A stretch of DNA of 64,000 bases from Haliclystus octoradiatus (Eukaryota > Cnidaria > Staurozoa > Stauromedusae > Haliclystidae), in assembly GCA_916610825.1 (NCBI GenBank), contig OU744448.1, positions 25,656,174 to 25,720,173 on the forward strand. Reading direction: 5' to 3'. The translations under genes and the position numbers were made by a program. Of this stretch, positions 33,516 to 44,537 are shown one piece after another (positions within the stretch are counted from its first letter, which is position 1; the number at the start of each line of letters is the position of its first letter). Under the pieces are notes generated by a model. It was not told the origin of the DNA and ran no database searches. It saw nothing but the letters and a program-made list of their open reading frames with translations.

Positions 33516-33857
33516 ATATAGAGAAGTAAGTACCAACTTGACCAAGTTTGAATTATGTAAACAGCCTGCTCAGGATTTGGAGATAAATTCAGATAATTAG
33601 TCTATCACATTGTAAATTTTTCATTTTTTTTTTATTCTCGCTGATGTTTGGATCCTATCCATAAAGATGTTAAACACATTTCTCTGTTTAAACAATAATA
33701 CTATCAGCGCATGATATCGCATCAATATTATCTCTGTTGTAAATGTGCAGATTAATATTCTCAAGTATAGTAACACTGCAGTGCATGTGTTAAGATGTGT
33801 CAATGTCATACCAGCAGTCAGAGCTCTTCACAATGCTCCTTTCCATTTCCTGCAGAA

Positions 33858-35694
33858 CATAGATTATAGAATACAGGGATTGGCAACTCTATTGTTCTCG
33901 GCCGCGCGGTCAGATTATGTCGAATTTGGCGCGAAACAGAGTCACGTGATCTTGAGGCGACACAAGATTACAACGATGCGGTCAAAACCTTGTATTCTTC
34001 GTAACTTGCATACTATAATATCCTACGTTGCTCAATATTTTTTTGAAGTTTAATGTTTTGATAATGTTAAATAGAGCTTACTTTAAATGTCCATGACAAT
34101 TTAATTACGTTTAAACAAAATAACGAGTAGATATGGCCAATTTAATTAATCATGTTTTGCGGTGTATTTCACCAAAATATTGCTTTGATCACTTTTGCGA
34201 TTTGCAAATTAATGTTTGTAACTTTGAAAAAGAAAATGTATGTGATTGTCGTGATTGAATTAATCTACAAATACACTTATAACTAACAAATCAAAATCAA
34301 GCTTAATGTTCACTAAAAAATAATTGCGCTTCTTCTAAATTCCTATACAGTTTACAGCCTGGCGGCCTGTATAGGTCTACGACATACAAGTAGCACAAAA
34401 TACACTCAACAATTTTCATCACATAACAAATAATCCGTATAGTGTATGTATCACAGCAGAGGGAATGAATACACTACAAAAATTTAGCAAGCGATACACA
34501 GAATGAACAAGATATGGTACAAATATCGATAACTGATTTGGTAAATTGAAACACTTATAAAAACATTCAGTGTCGATGAATTACATTTATATTACGTTAT
34601 GTTACATTCACATTTACAATGAAGTTTATACAATATCAAATTATGGATGTTCACCTTATTATTCAAATTAATGTTGACTTGCTGTTACTTTAAAGTTTGA
34701 ATTTTCTTTTAATTTGTTCCTTAGCGATTTCTTTTTCAATTCCAGTTTCTCTTTTAAGTTACAAGCAGTAAGCCCATGCCGTTCGTGTACGAAAATTATC
34801 TCACTTCATATAATAAATTATAATACCTTGTAGATAAATAAAAAATAACATCATCAGTATTGATTGTTATCTTCTAACCAGAGTGATGTACTGCTACGTC
34901 CCAGGTAGATTAAGCTTTTGGCTTTTGCAAAACATTCAAGCGTCTTTGCTTCAAGAGTCCATCTGATCTCCTTATGGATAAATTACGAAATTCTTTTTCA
35001 TAGTTCCACAACAATAATAAATAGACTTTCCGAAGGTGCTCATCCACGCAATGAATTCCAGATAGATGTTTTTATTACTGCCGAGCAGATTTGTAGGGAG
35101 TAGATCAAAATTGTTGAATATATTTGACACATCTCCAGAAATGTCCGAAGCAATATTTACTCATTCGTAGTAACTTTTGAGAAGAGTAGATTCATTTGGT
35201 CGTGAATAAATAGTTGATAAACCTTCATCTTCATCGTTTCGATGGATAATTTTATATCGGTGTGTTTTGATCGTGTGAAGGGTTACTGACACCGTTAAAC
35301 CACCTTTAGCTTTCCAAATCCTTCAGCACTATTTACATTAACGTAAACTTCTCTGTAGGTGCGCTTTTATAAACTTTCACTGATAGAGTTCGCCATTTTC
35401 TTCATCGCCTTTCACGTTTAAGAAATTCGAGGTACTGAAAATCATTGCTATTTAGTTGACCATCCATTGCAAAATAATGAAATAATCAAGTGTACTTTTA
35501 CTAGCCAGCTTGAAGATATGAATGATGATGATAAAATGAGTAGAACAGTCGACCGCGTTGTTGTAATGACACTTGTGAAAATTTGTCACAAAATTCTGTG
35601 TCGGCTCAAGAACACGTGTTTCCGGTAAATCTCAAACAAAAACATATTTCGTGCCCAGACCTTAGTTGCCAATCCCTGTATTCTATAATCTATG
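33858..35694. mobile_element. 1.84-kb TIR DNA transposon with 7-bp target duplication (TGCAGAA)
   Basis: The ends are identical inverted 31-mers starting CATAGATTATAGAATACA and continuing GGGATTGGCAACT. TGCAGAA precedes the left end (33851-33857) and follows the right end (35695-35701), a 7-bp target-site duplication. The interior (ORF 34918-35103 and its complement) holds fragments without a recognisable transposase, so it is probably non-autonomous or decayed. A 47-bp relative with only the ends is at 44491-44537. A 7-8 bp duplication fits hAT/P-like superfamilies, but this is inference. Confidence 0.88.
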
Positions 35695-36266
35695 TGCAGA
35701 AGTAATCATTGTTGCTTTAATAGCCTCTTTCCAAACCTTCTTTGGAATCTTTTAATCCTATATATATCTGAACCGAAAATCTACAATCTGTGTAGTAGTA
35801 TAGTTCCATAGAGATATCATCTGATCATATGGACATTTGACGGTCAGATAGCTATTGAAAATAGTTTAGAATTATTCACCATAATATTCTGAACTGATTA
35901 GAGTCAAAAAATATTTTAAAATGTGAACCGGAACTAGTTCGAGGCTCTATTCATTTCTATCTTTATGTTTTAACAATAGGAGACTGGAACTTGTTACAGT
36001 GAACAAAGTTTTTCTAGAAAACACAGCAGAATGTGACATGAATTTTGGCAAATGAAAAAAGCACTCAAAAGGCACTACTAGTGGTAATTGTCAGCTATTT
36101 TGTGGATTCTTGTCTCCGCATGGTGGCTACTAAGCTTTCTATTGACGCCAGATATTGGCAATCGTGTCATTTTATTGTTTGAACTCAGACAAATAAAATC
36201 AAGGCTTATGTGCCATCTGATGAATTTAAACCCATAGCATCAGATATTTACACCTTTTCCAATTTT

Positions 36267-36384
36267 ATTTCAGAAATTTGCAATTCAATTTCAGAAATTT
36301 CCAAATGAATTTCAGAAATTTCTAATTCAATTTCTGACAGTTCCAAATCAATTCCAGAATTTTCCAAATTAATTTCAGACAGAT
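36267..36384. repeat. 21-bp tandem repeat (AATTTCAGAAATTTCCAAATC)
   Basis: About five units of 21 bp beginning AATTTCAGAAATTT, with the last six bases alternating (GCAATTC, CCAAATG, CTAATTC and so on). Non-coding minisatellite. Confidence 0.85.
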
Positions 36385-36500
36385 AATTAGTTTATAGGCA
36401 AGTACCGATTTCGTGCGAATCTGTCAATCATCAATTAATAACAACTATGCTCGAATGCGATAAAGTGAGCATAATGAAATTATTGGAGGTTGGAGGATTG

Positions 36501-36889
36501 CCCGGGGGTTAACTCTCATACTGCTGCTATACGGGGACGTGCCACTATTTTTGGGTCCATATTCCAGCTGAGAAATATACTTTTTGGGTAGGAAATTTTA
36601 GAATATCAAACGTTTTGGGTCCGATTTCGATTTTCTAGATAATTTGGGAAAAAACTGAATTTGAATGCTGAAAACTGGATTTAAATTTTTGCCCATAAAA
36701 ATGGAACATCCCCGCATAGAGCCTATATGGAAGTACCCTCCCTGCACTTTTTGGGTAGCATTTTCACGTTTTTTTTATATCAATTTCGGTAGCTTTTGAA
36801 GGATTTTTGGGACTTTTCGGGTACATTACTTCACATTTTTGCAAAGTGGCACCCCCGTCAATGCGGCATTTGGAGTTACTCCCGGGGAG
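36501..36889. mobile_element. CCCGGGG-ended repeat, ~390 bp
   Basis: It begins CCCGGGGGTTAACTCTCATA and ends GGAGTTACTCCCGGGG, an inverted match. Inside are repeated TTTTGGGTA/TTTTGGGTCC words. Related ends are at 47424-47767, 52590-52610 and 57640-57870. No gene. Confidence 0.6.
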
Positions 36890-37669
36890 GATTGCGGGGA
36901 TGGACTGAGATTCGTGAGACATTATTTATACAATGTCTAATGCCTGCTATAGGCCAGAAATATCCATTTCCTCTTCAATCCCTGCCATTCTCCTTGACCG
37001 TCAAGACTGCTTCGACATAAAACGAGTGGAAATTCTTTTTTTCTTCTAATTTTGCAACTCTGTTGCACAGTTTCATTTCTATTACCTAACACTTTCTTGA
37101 CGATAGTATTTGTTTTGCCTTATAGACTATGTAATTTCACAGTTGTCGCTTAGCAACATTTTATTTTAGAATTTTCACATTCTTGTTAATGTAAAGCACA
37201 ATTTTACTTCCATTATATAGAAGGTATTGGCTGAATGAAGTTATTAAAATCTCGGTTTTTAATCATATTAAGATATGAATAGTTGATTTTTTCTTTGCTT
37301 CAAATTTCCTCAGCAATGCTTGCTAGAATGTTTACAAGTCCATATTACTCAATTCTTTCTTTCCTTTCAATCATTCATCTGTTCAATTGATGTAGCTTAT
37401 TTCGTTTTGAATTACGGCTATTTGTTGTGATTCTCTGCTTTTTGGGTTTCTTTCTGTCCCTTTCATGTATATTTCCTGGTTTCTTTTCTGAAATCCTTGA
37501 TATTTTCTTCCCCTATCGATATTTGTACTAGTTTTCGACGCACAATGAATTCTTGTTTGTCATTGTTATCTTATTAATATTGTTTTGATGCTTTCTATTT
37601 TGCTATTTTTTGGTGTTTTTGTCATTTCTGTTGTGTACGTGCTCACATGTCTGCTATACAAGCTAATAT

Positions 37670-37908
37670 CCCCTGTGAAGATCGGCGCATGTGCTCTTTT
37701 CATAAAAAATTTGTTACCCTTGTCAAATTCTCATGAACCTCATAAACAATCCATGGACGCTTTCGTGTATGTTCCCTGTTAATTACAAATTTAATATTCC
37801 ATGAAATATTCAAGATAAATGTGCCATTTTACTTTCATGGACTTATTTTCCAATAGCGGTTTTTGTAAATTGCACCATTCAACGTTCATGAACTGCATAT
37901 CACAGGGG
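37670..37908. mobile_element. TIR element CCCCTGTGA, TTCATGAAC family
   Basis: CCCCTGTGAAG at the left is mirrored by ATCACAGGGG at the right. The interior is rich in CATGAAC/GTTCATG words, like 2529-2729. TA duplication is not preserved. Confidence 0.6.
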
Positions 37909-38179
37909 AAGTTAATGTGTGCTTTGTTACTGCTGTATGGCATTTGTTCAATGTATTTACAATTATAATGATATTCAGGGCAGTGTTGTTGTGTTGTGTT
38001 TTTCTCTGTTGATACCACACTTATTGTTTCAACAGTTTTTGATTTTGCGTAGTTGTGATTTGAGAATTTGATTGCCGGTTGGTTTGACTTATATTTTTGA
38101 TGTTTGTAGTAGCCATGTCATATCATTGATATTTGTAGAAGCAATCGCACAACGTTCATACTGATAAATTTGCTGATGT

Positions 38180-40040
38180 CATCCTCCTGTTATATTCCGT
38201 TGTTGGCTGTTTGATTGTCTTGTCTCTGGCGTTGTAGTACTTCTATTGTTGCTATTGTCGTGGTCCTGCTATATTCCCCTTATGGGATGATCATTGTCCT
38301 GTCCGTAGCATTTGTAGTACTCCTATTGTTGCTATTGTCATGCTCCTATTGTATTCCGTTGTTGGCTGTTTGATTGTCTTGTCTCTTGCGTTGTAGTACT
38401 TCTATTGTTGCTATTGTCGTGGTCCTGTTATATTCCCTCTATCGGCTGTTCTTTGCTCTGTCCGTAGCATTTTTAGTACTCCTATTTGTTGCGATTGTCA
38501 TGCTCCTATTATATTCCGTTGTTGGCTGTTTTATTGTCTTGTCTCTGGCGTTGTAGTACTTCTATTGTTGCTATTGTCGTGGTCCTGTTATATTCCCTCT
38601 ATCGGCTGTTCTTTGCTCTGTCCGTAGCTTTTTTAGTACTCCTATTTGTTGCGATTGTCATGCTCCTATTATATTCCGTTGTTGGCTGTTTTATTGTCTT
38701 GTCTCTGGCGTTGTAGTACTTCTATTGTTGCTATTGTCGTGGTCCTGCTATATTCCCCTTATCGGCTGATCATTGTCCTGTCCGTAGCATTTTTAGTACT
38801 CCTATTTGTTGCGATTGTCATGCTCCTGTTATATTCCGTTGTTGGCTGTTTGATTGTCTTGTCTCTGGCGTTGTAGTACTTCTATTGTTGCTATTGTCGT
38901 GGTCCTGTTATATTCCCTCTATCGGCTGTTCCTTGCTCTGTCCGTTGCATTTTTAGTACTCCTATTTGTTGCGATTGTCATACTCCTGTTATATTCCATT
39001 GTTGGCTGTTTGATTGTCTTGTCTCTAGCGTTGTAGTACTTCTATTGTTGCTATTGTCGTGCTCCTGTTATATTCTCCTTGTCGGCTGTTCATTGTCATG
39101 TCCGTAGTAATTGTAGTATTCCTATTGTTGCTATTGTTATGCTCCTGTTATATTCCCATTGTCCCCTTGTCGGCTGTTCATTGTCCTGTCCGTAGTATTT
39201 GTAGTATTCCTATTGTTGCTATTGTCATGCTCCTGTTATATTCCCATTGTCCCCTTGTCGGCTGTTCATTGTCCTGTCCGTAGTATTTGTAGTATTCCTA
39301 TTGTTGCTATTGTCATGCTCCTGTTATATTCCCATTGTTGCCCCTTGTCGGCTGTTATTGTCCTGTCCGTCGTATTTGTAGCACTTCTATTGTTGCTATT
39401 GTCATGCTCCTATTTTATTCCGTTGTCGGCTGTTTATTGCCTTGTCTGTAGTATTTGTAGTGCTCCTCTTGTTGCTATTGCCGTGCTCCTGTTTTTTTAT
39501 GTTGTTGGCTGTTTCGTTGTCTTGTCTCTGGTATTGTAGTACGTCTATTGTTGCTATTGTCACCCTCCTGTTTTATTCCGTTGTTGACTGTTTCGTTGTT
39601 TTGTCTCTGGTATTGCAGTTCGTCAATTGTTGCTATTGTCATGCTTCTGTTATATTCCGTTGTTTGCTGTTTATTGTCTTGTCGCTAGCATTGCAGTACT
39701 TCGATTGTTGCTATTGTCGTGCTCCTGTTATATTCCCTCTGTCGGCTGTTCATTGTTCTGTCCGTAGCATTTGTAGTACTGCTATTTTTGCTATTGTCAT
39801 GCTTCTGTTATATTCCATTGTTTGCTGTTTCATTGTCTTATCGCTAGCATTGTAGTACTTCTATTGTTGCTATTGTCATGCTTCTGTTATATTCCATTGT
39901 TTGCTGTTTCATTGTCTTATCGCTAACATTGTAGTATATCTATTGTTGCTATTGTCATGCTCTTGTTACATTCTGTCGTTGGCTGTTTATTGTCTTGTCT
40001 CTAGCATTGTAGTATATCTATTGTTGCTATTGTCATGTCT
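38180..40040 (+). repeat. 80-bp satellite array, partly organised as 160-bp dimers
   Basis: About 23 head-to-tail copies of an 80-bp unit built on CTATTGTTGCTATTGTC, then GTGGTCCTGTTATATTCC and CGGCTGTT.GTCCTGTCCGTAG. In 38380-39040 two unit types alternate (TTGTAGTACTTCTATTGTTG versus TTTTAGTACTCCTATTTGTT) so that the true period is 160 bp; further right the array decays to single units with shorter or longer steps. The pyrimidine-rich plus strand lacks stops in several frames, which produces overlapping hydrophobic ORFs (for example 38374-39855); these are artefacts, since 80 is not a multiple of three and no start, splice or family signal exists. Confidence 0.93.
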
Positions 40041-40454
40041 TATTTCATGCATTATAGTGTACTGGCACACTGTTCACGTGAAGTAGCTTGGTTTGTATAC
40101 TGTGTTTTGTCAGGATATCACCATATTCTCCATTTAGCGCATTTGTACATCTTTCTGCGAATCAATCATGTTAGCATTCAAAATAAGTATTGCTGTTTGT
40201 TTGTCATTTTGTTTTTCTTTTATATAAATTATTCAAATCGTCCAGTATCAACCTGAAATTTCCTCATTTTTGTTTGCAATTGTGGTGTATTTTACTGGTG
40301 TATAAATTTTCCTTGCCACGGTGTTATGATCATTTTTTCCTTTATTTATCTGTCATGTCATGTGTTGTTGAATGTCACATTGTTGTTACGTATAATATAT
40401 TATTATATTAGAGAGTTGTCTGTCTGTGGTTTACTGTATCAGTATTATATACTG
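40041..40454. other. 3' flank of the bZIP gene
   Basis: AT-rich sequence between the satellite and the bZIP stop codon. It presumably carries the 3' untranslated region of the minus-strand gene. No other exon is seen. Confidence 0.4.
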
Positions 40455-43400
40455 TTAACCAGTTACAGTCACTTTACAACTCATACTACAGCGATGAGAA
40501 TCAAGCATGTTCTCCAGTTGTTTGATCTCCGATTGCAAGATATTGATTTCTTTCTTCAAACGGCTATTTCGACCTTCCAGATCATCGGACTCCTGCGATA
40601 ATAAATACAAATGTATTCACCGTTCTGGCGAACTCCTGTTTATAGCGATATGTATTAGTTTTTGTATAATATCCTATTGGTATTATAAAGTAGCCTCATT
40701 TTCATTATAATATATATAATATAGTTATTAATATAGCCTTGCATGAAGTTAGTGTGTTGCTGGCAGGCGTTGTAAGAGTTCATCAGCTTTATGAACCCAA
40801 ACCTAATAAATTGTGCTTGATTGCATTCGAGATATATCTTTAGCTGATTTTCTGATTTAACCAACGCGATATTACTCAACATTCTACAGTATATTCCTCA
40901 ATTTGACCAGAATAGTCACAGTCACAATCATGAACATGTGCAGTCAAATCAAAATTGCCTTGTTTAATTATAATTTTCATTCCTTTAACATTTTGTGCGA
41001 ATTCTTAAGTTAAAAGCTTCCAGTGGTTTACCTTGACAAGAAGCTTGATATGCTCTTTACGTTTATTACGGCATTTCGATGCTGCCAATTTATTGCGTTC
41101 TCTCCTCACTCGTCTTCGTTCGTCATCTTCCGGCATTCCCTATGGGTACAGACGCCTTCAATATTATTATTTGTCCATTAATTTTGATCTTCAAAAAACA
41201 TACACACTTGCACATAGGCTGTACCCTCAATGACAAAATATTGTTTAAATAACAGTGATTATGTTGTATAAAATATTTTAGTCATCGACCTACAGGTCAA
41301 TAGGAAAATCGAACAATTAGATTGATTGAACAGCGCTCATCTCTAAAGCTGCATTGAGCACTCAATGTTTTTAAACGTTATGGCGGAAAGAGGCGACGGG
41401 TAATTGCATTCATAATCAGAATTAGTACAAAAGTATCTTAAATTAACATTCATGGTTATTTGTTTTAAATTTAACTTAGCAAAAAAGCTCTTATTGATCC
41501 CAGCCTTTGTGCCTTCGATCTATATATTATGATGTATTATAATAGCCCCATTGCTCTGAAACCTGTACTGACCGCCTCGTTTCGGAACACGTTTTGGCGC
41601 GAAACATCAATCACGGAGTACATGTTTTGATTTCTTTGTTTTGGTTTGTTTTGGTTTTACTTTCATTCATTTTGAATAAAATTACATTGTCCCTATAAAA
41701 CTGCTACAAAAATCATAATGAAACTTAGGAAAATTTCTGAATTTTGTTTTTACCTGGAAAACAGAAACTGAGGTTTTATTTTATTGAATCTAAACGTCTT
41801 GTTTGACAGAACAAGTGCTGTTTTAACCCAATCTTCCTATCAACTAAATATGAACTTGAACAAGCACCGATACTAAACCTCTTATTGGTATTTGGCATAC
41901 AAGAGAGAACATAAGGAGAACACGAGAAGGAATCAGAAAATCACGAGCCGCCGCTGCGAGTGATTTCCCCTTCTAGTTTTCTCCTGCCTGGATTTGCTCG
42001 AGTACGCCAAACAACAATAACTCATAGGAAACTGTGCGCCAATTCTTTTGTATTATAATTATTTTACCAAAAGTTTTTGAAAACTCCTGATCAAATTGGA
42101 AATTCTCATTTGTGATGTCAAGTTCGAATTGTAAGGTTTTGTTCTTTATTGATATGGTGATTTGGAATCAATTTCATTATAATGCAAAAGAGTATACTAG
42201 TCTGGCATCAAAAATCAGATTAAAATTAGCAGATGTTGGTGCTGTTTGCCCCCTTAAACATAAACTCATTTGCTGTACATCACAAAGTTACACTAATCTA
42301 ATCCTCATCATAAATATTTGAATAATTACAAACCAGGTCGTCTTTATCTCGATCAAAGAAATATCCAGCCTCAAGGTCCATTCGATGATCCATATAATCT
42401 TCATTACCATGTTTTGATTTGATCATACTTACACCTGTGCCTTCGTAGTTTGGACTCAGATCATCGGGTGTTGAATATTGGAAGGTGGCATTGCGTGAAT
42501 CAGGTACTCTTCTGCAGTTCTGGAAAGACACAGTTGTCATTAAAGTTAAAAAATCGTGTATTGTGAACAAATAAGTTCCCAAATATCATAGAAATGCAAG
42601 TATGTAAATTATAAATGAGCCTGGTATCTGGTTTCCATGAATATCATTAATCTGGTTTGAAATAATCGAACATTTGCGAAAAAGGCTGTTAATTGGAAGT
42701 TCTACTTTTCACTTTATGTTTGTTTATCAAAATTATCTTATAAATTATTAATCCTCTTATGTCAACTAACAAATGCAAGATTTGTTAAGTTTACTACACT
42801 GGATCAATTCGCCCTGCAACAGCACCTTTGCCAGTCGACTCATAATAAACTTTGCCAATTTCCTATTATATGAGATCTATAAGCGAAGCTCTGTGTGTGT
42901 AAGCTATGCCTATGTATCCAATTTAACTAATGGCATGATAAAAGTTTCGGCAAGCATGCACATCATTTTCATAAACAATGGTCTAAGGCCTGATTCGTAC
43001 ATCGTTCTGTACATGTGCCGATCATATTCCTGTTGAGAATGCCTTCAGATCGACTGCATTAATCATTTGATTTCAGACGCTGTTCTACGAAATTCACGCA
43101 CTACGATATTCATGCGTGAATTTCGAGCATAATAGGATTGGCACATGTACTGTGCAGAACGGCGAAAGGCAGAAGCACGTATCAGTAAGCTAAGATTTAA
43201 ATCAATCAATCCGATTACTCACGGCTTATAATTATTCTTTGAATAAAACAAATAAGTGAATTTCGGCTCTTACATGTGAGGGTCAGAAAGCTATTTATGT
43301 ACCTTTTAGATCAACAAAGAGAAGCATGCATTATTGTAGTAGTCGCACATGTTCATAGTTACATTTTCATATTCGTTTTTTATTATAAATCTGCTCAATC

Positions 43401-43748
43401 GCTTGTTAGTATCGAAAGGAATAACGTCCATTGTTTTCACCAATTGCGAATTTCCTCCCCTCCAAAGCTAAACGCTTACCTCTTATCATTGTCTAACGAA
43501 ATAACATAATTCGAGAGATTTGCACGGCTGCAATGAAACGTATCTACATTATTAATAAATGCACATGATCAAAGTTCTTCTCTTTCCTGCTTTAATACTG
43601 TATATTTGAAAATAATATAAGCCGCGCTCTCGCTGCTCTTGCTTATCAACATGACTACATTCTGGTCACGGGTCTAGGATTGTATTAGACGCTAAGGGCA
43701 ATTCCTTCTACTTCTTACCTCATTATAATCAGTAATTAGATGTTCCAT
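40455..43748 (-). CDS. FOS/ATF3/JDP2-type bZIP transcription factor, complete
   Basis: Four minus-strand exons, all introns phase 0: 43719-43748 ([10 protein letters not shown]), 42334-42519, 41032-41139 and 40455-40592 (stop TAA). The product is 153 residues. Residues 11-72 are an acidic, Tyr/Asp-rich N-terminal region without a known domain. Residues about 76-102 are the DNA-contact region ([20 protein letters not shown] with N88, A91, A92, C95, R96 of the bZIP signature). Leucines at 106, 113, 120, 127 and 134 and a His at 141 (MLDSH) form the zipper; the terminal heptad His is typical of FOS and ATF3/JDP2. The basic-region exon is exactly 108 bp, the length and position of exon 3 in vertebrate FOS. 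The NKLAA and the KES-DLE--N--LK zipper start suggest FOS/ATF3/JDP2, but I cannot choose. It acts in the nucleus as an AP-1/CRE-binding dimer. A TTGACGTCGA word upstream (about 44290) is CRE-like. The first exon is short, so its start is the least certain join. Confidence 0.88.
41885..42135. mobile_element. Inverted copy of the CAATTGGCGCA element
   Basis: TAGGAAACTGTGCGCCAATT (about 42025-42045) and AACTCCTGATCAAATTGGAA (about 42082) match 10225-10500 in reverse order. It lies in the bZIP intron between the exons at 41032-41139 and 42334-42519. Confidence 0.65.
42985..43165. mobile_element. Element with CGTTCTGTACATGTGCC inverted ends
   Basis: GCCTGATTCGTACATCGTTC and CGTTCTGTACATGTGCCGAT at the left are mirrored by GGCACATGTACTGTGCAGAACG at the right (cited in part). 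An imperfect relative begins at about 63693 (GCCTGGTTCATATGCCGTTC). In bZIP intron 1. Confidence 0.5.
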
Positions 43749-44490
43749 TATTAGTACTTTTTTATTAAACGATAAATGTCCGTCCAATATCACCGTACTA
43801 TAGCCTTACAAAGTATCTTTGATATCAAATATATACTTTGTTGTGGAAGAAAGTAATAAGTTTCTGCAAAGATCTGCAAGGTCCAGCCAAGTGTAATGAT
43901 GTGCATTATGGCTGACTTTCAAGTTGAACTGCCCTAGACGCTTGAGTGGAACTATGAATTAATTACTCATGCGTGTAGCTAAACGTCAAAGTTGACCTCT
44001 TCTCAAGAATTCTTCGCCAGCCCATCTTCTAACTGAGTTTATTGAAGATCTAACAAACAGGTGCAAAATGATTCTCTTCATTGTATTTGAAACTTGACAT
44101 TTGACCTTTATAGATATCTATTCTTCGTAATTACATCATTCCTTGATTTGGTTTTATCTGGCAAACGATCACTTCAATGTTTGAGAAAATTTTTTTAGTA
44201 TATATACACATTCTCACATATTATACATGTTATCATGATTTTTGGCTGTACCAAGGTAGTGATATTAACTAGGTTACATCATGTACAGGTGTATTCGACG
44301 TCAATCCTTGTTGCTCTTGTTCTGTTTCAATCAAATCGGTTAGAATCACAGTCTATTCAAAATCGGGAAAGTCTATTCGACCCGCCAGCTACGAGTGGCT
44401 CCGATTTAAGGCTTTAATGGAACTGAGTTCGGGACTAAATTCCATTGAATTCAAAAAATGGGAGCGGTGATTCCTTCGAGTATGTTTGAC
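43749..44490. other. Upstream region of the bZIP gene
   Basis: Presumed promoter and 5' untranslated region of the minus-strand bZIP gene. A CRE-like TTGACGTCGA lies at about 44288-44298 on the minus strand. The plus ORF 44235-44417 overlaps it and has no supporting signal. Confidence 0.35.
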
Positions 44491-44537
44491 CATAGATTAT
44501 AGAATACATTCTGAATACATGTATTCTATAATCTATG
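44491..44537. mobile_element. 47-bp TIR-only miniature of the 33858-35694 transposon
   Basis: CATAGATTATAGAATACA (44491-44508) and its exact inverted copy (44520-44537) are separated by only 11 bp. Flanks GTTTGAC (44484-44490) and GTTTGGC (44538-44544) are a 6/7 match, consistent with the 7-bp target duplication of the large element. Nearly all internal sequence is missing. Confidence 0.8.

Noticed and set aside
38374-39855. Series of overlapping hydrophobic, Cys/Leu/Val-rich ORFs (up to 137 codons)
   Set aside because: They are read-through of the 80-bp pyrimidine-rich satellite; the same peptide recurs in successive frames, 80 is not a multiple of three, and there are no splice or start signals.
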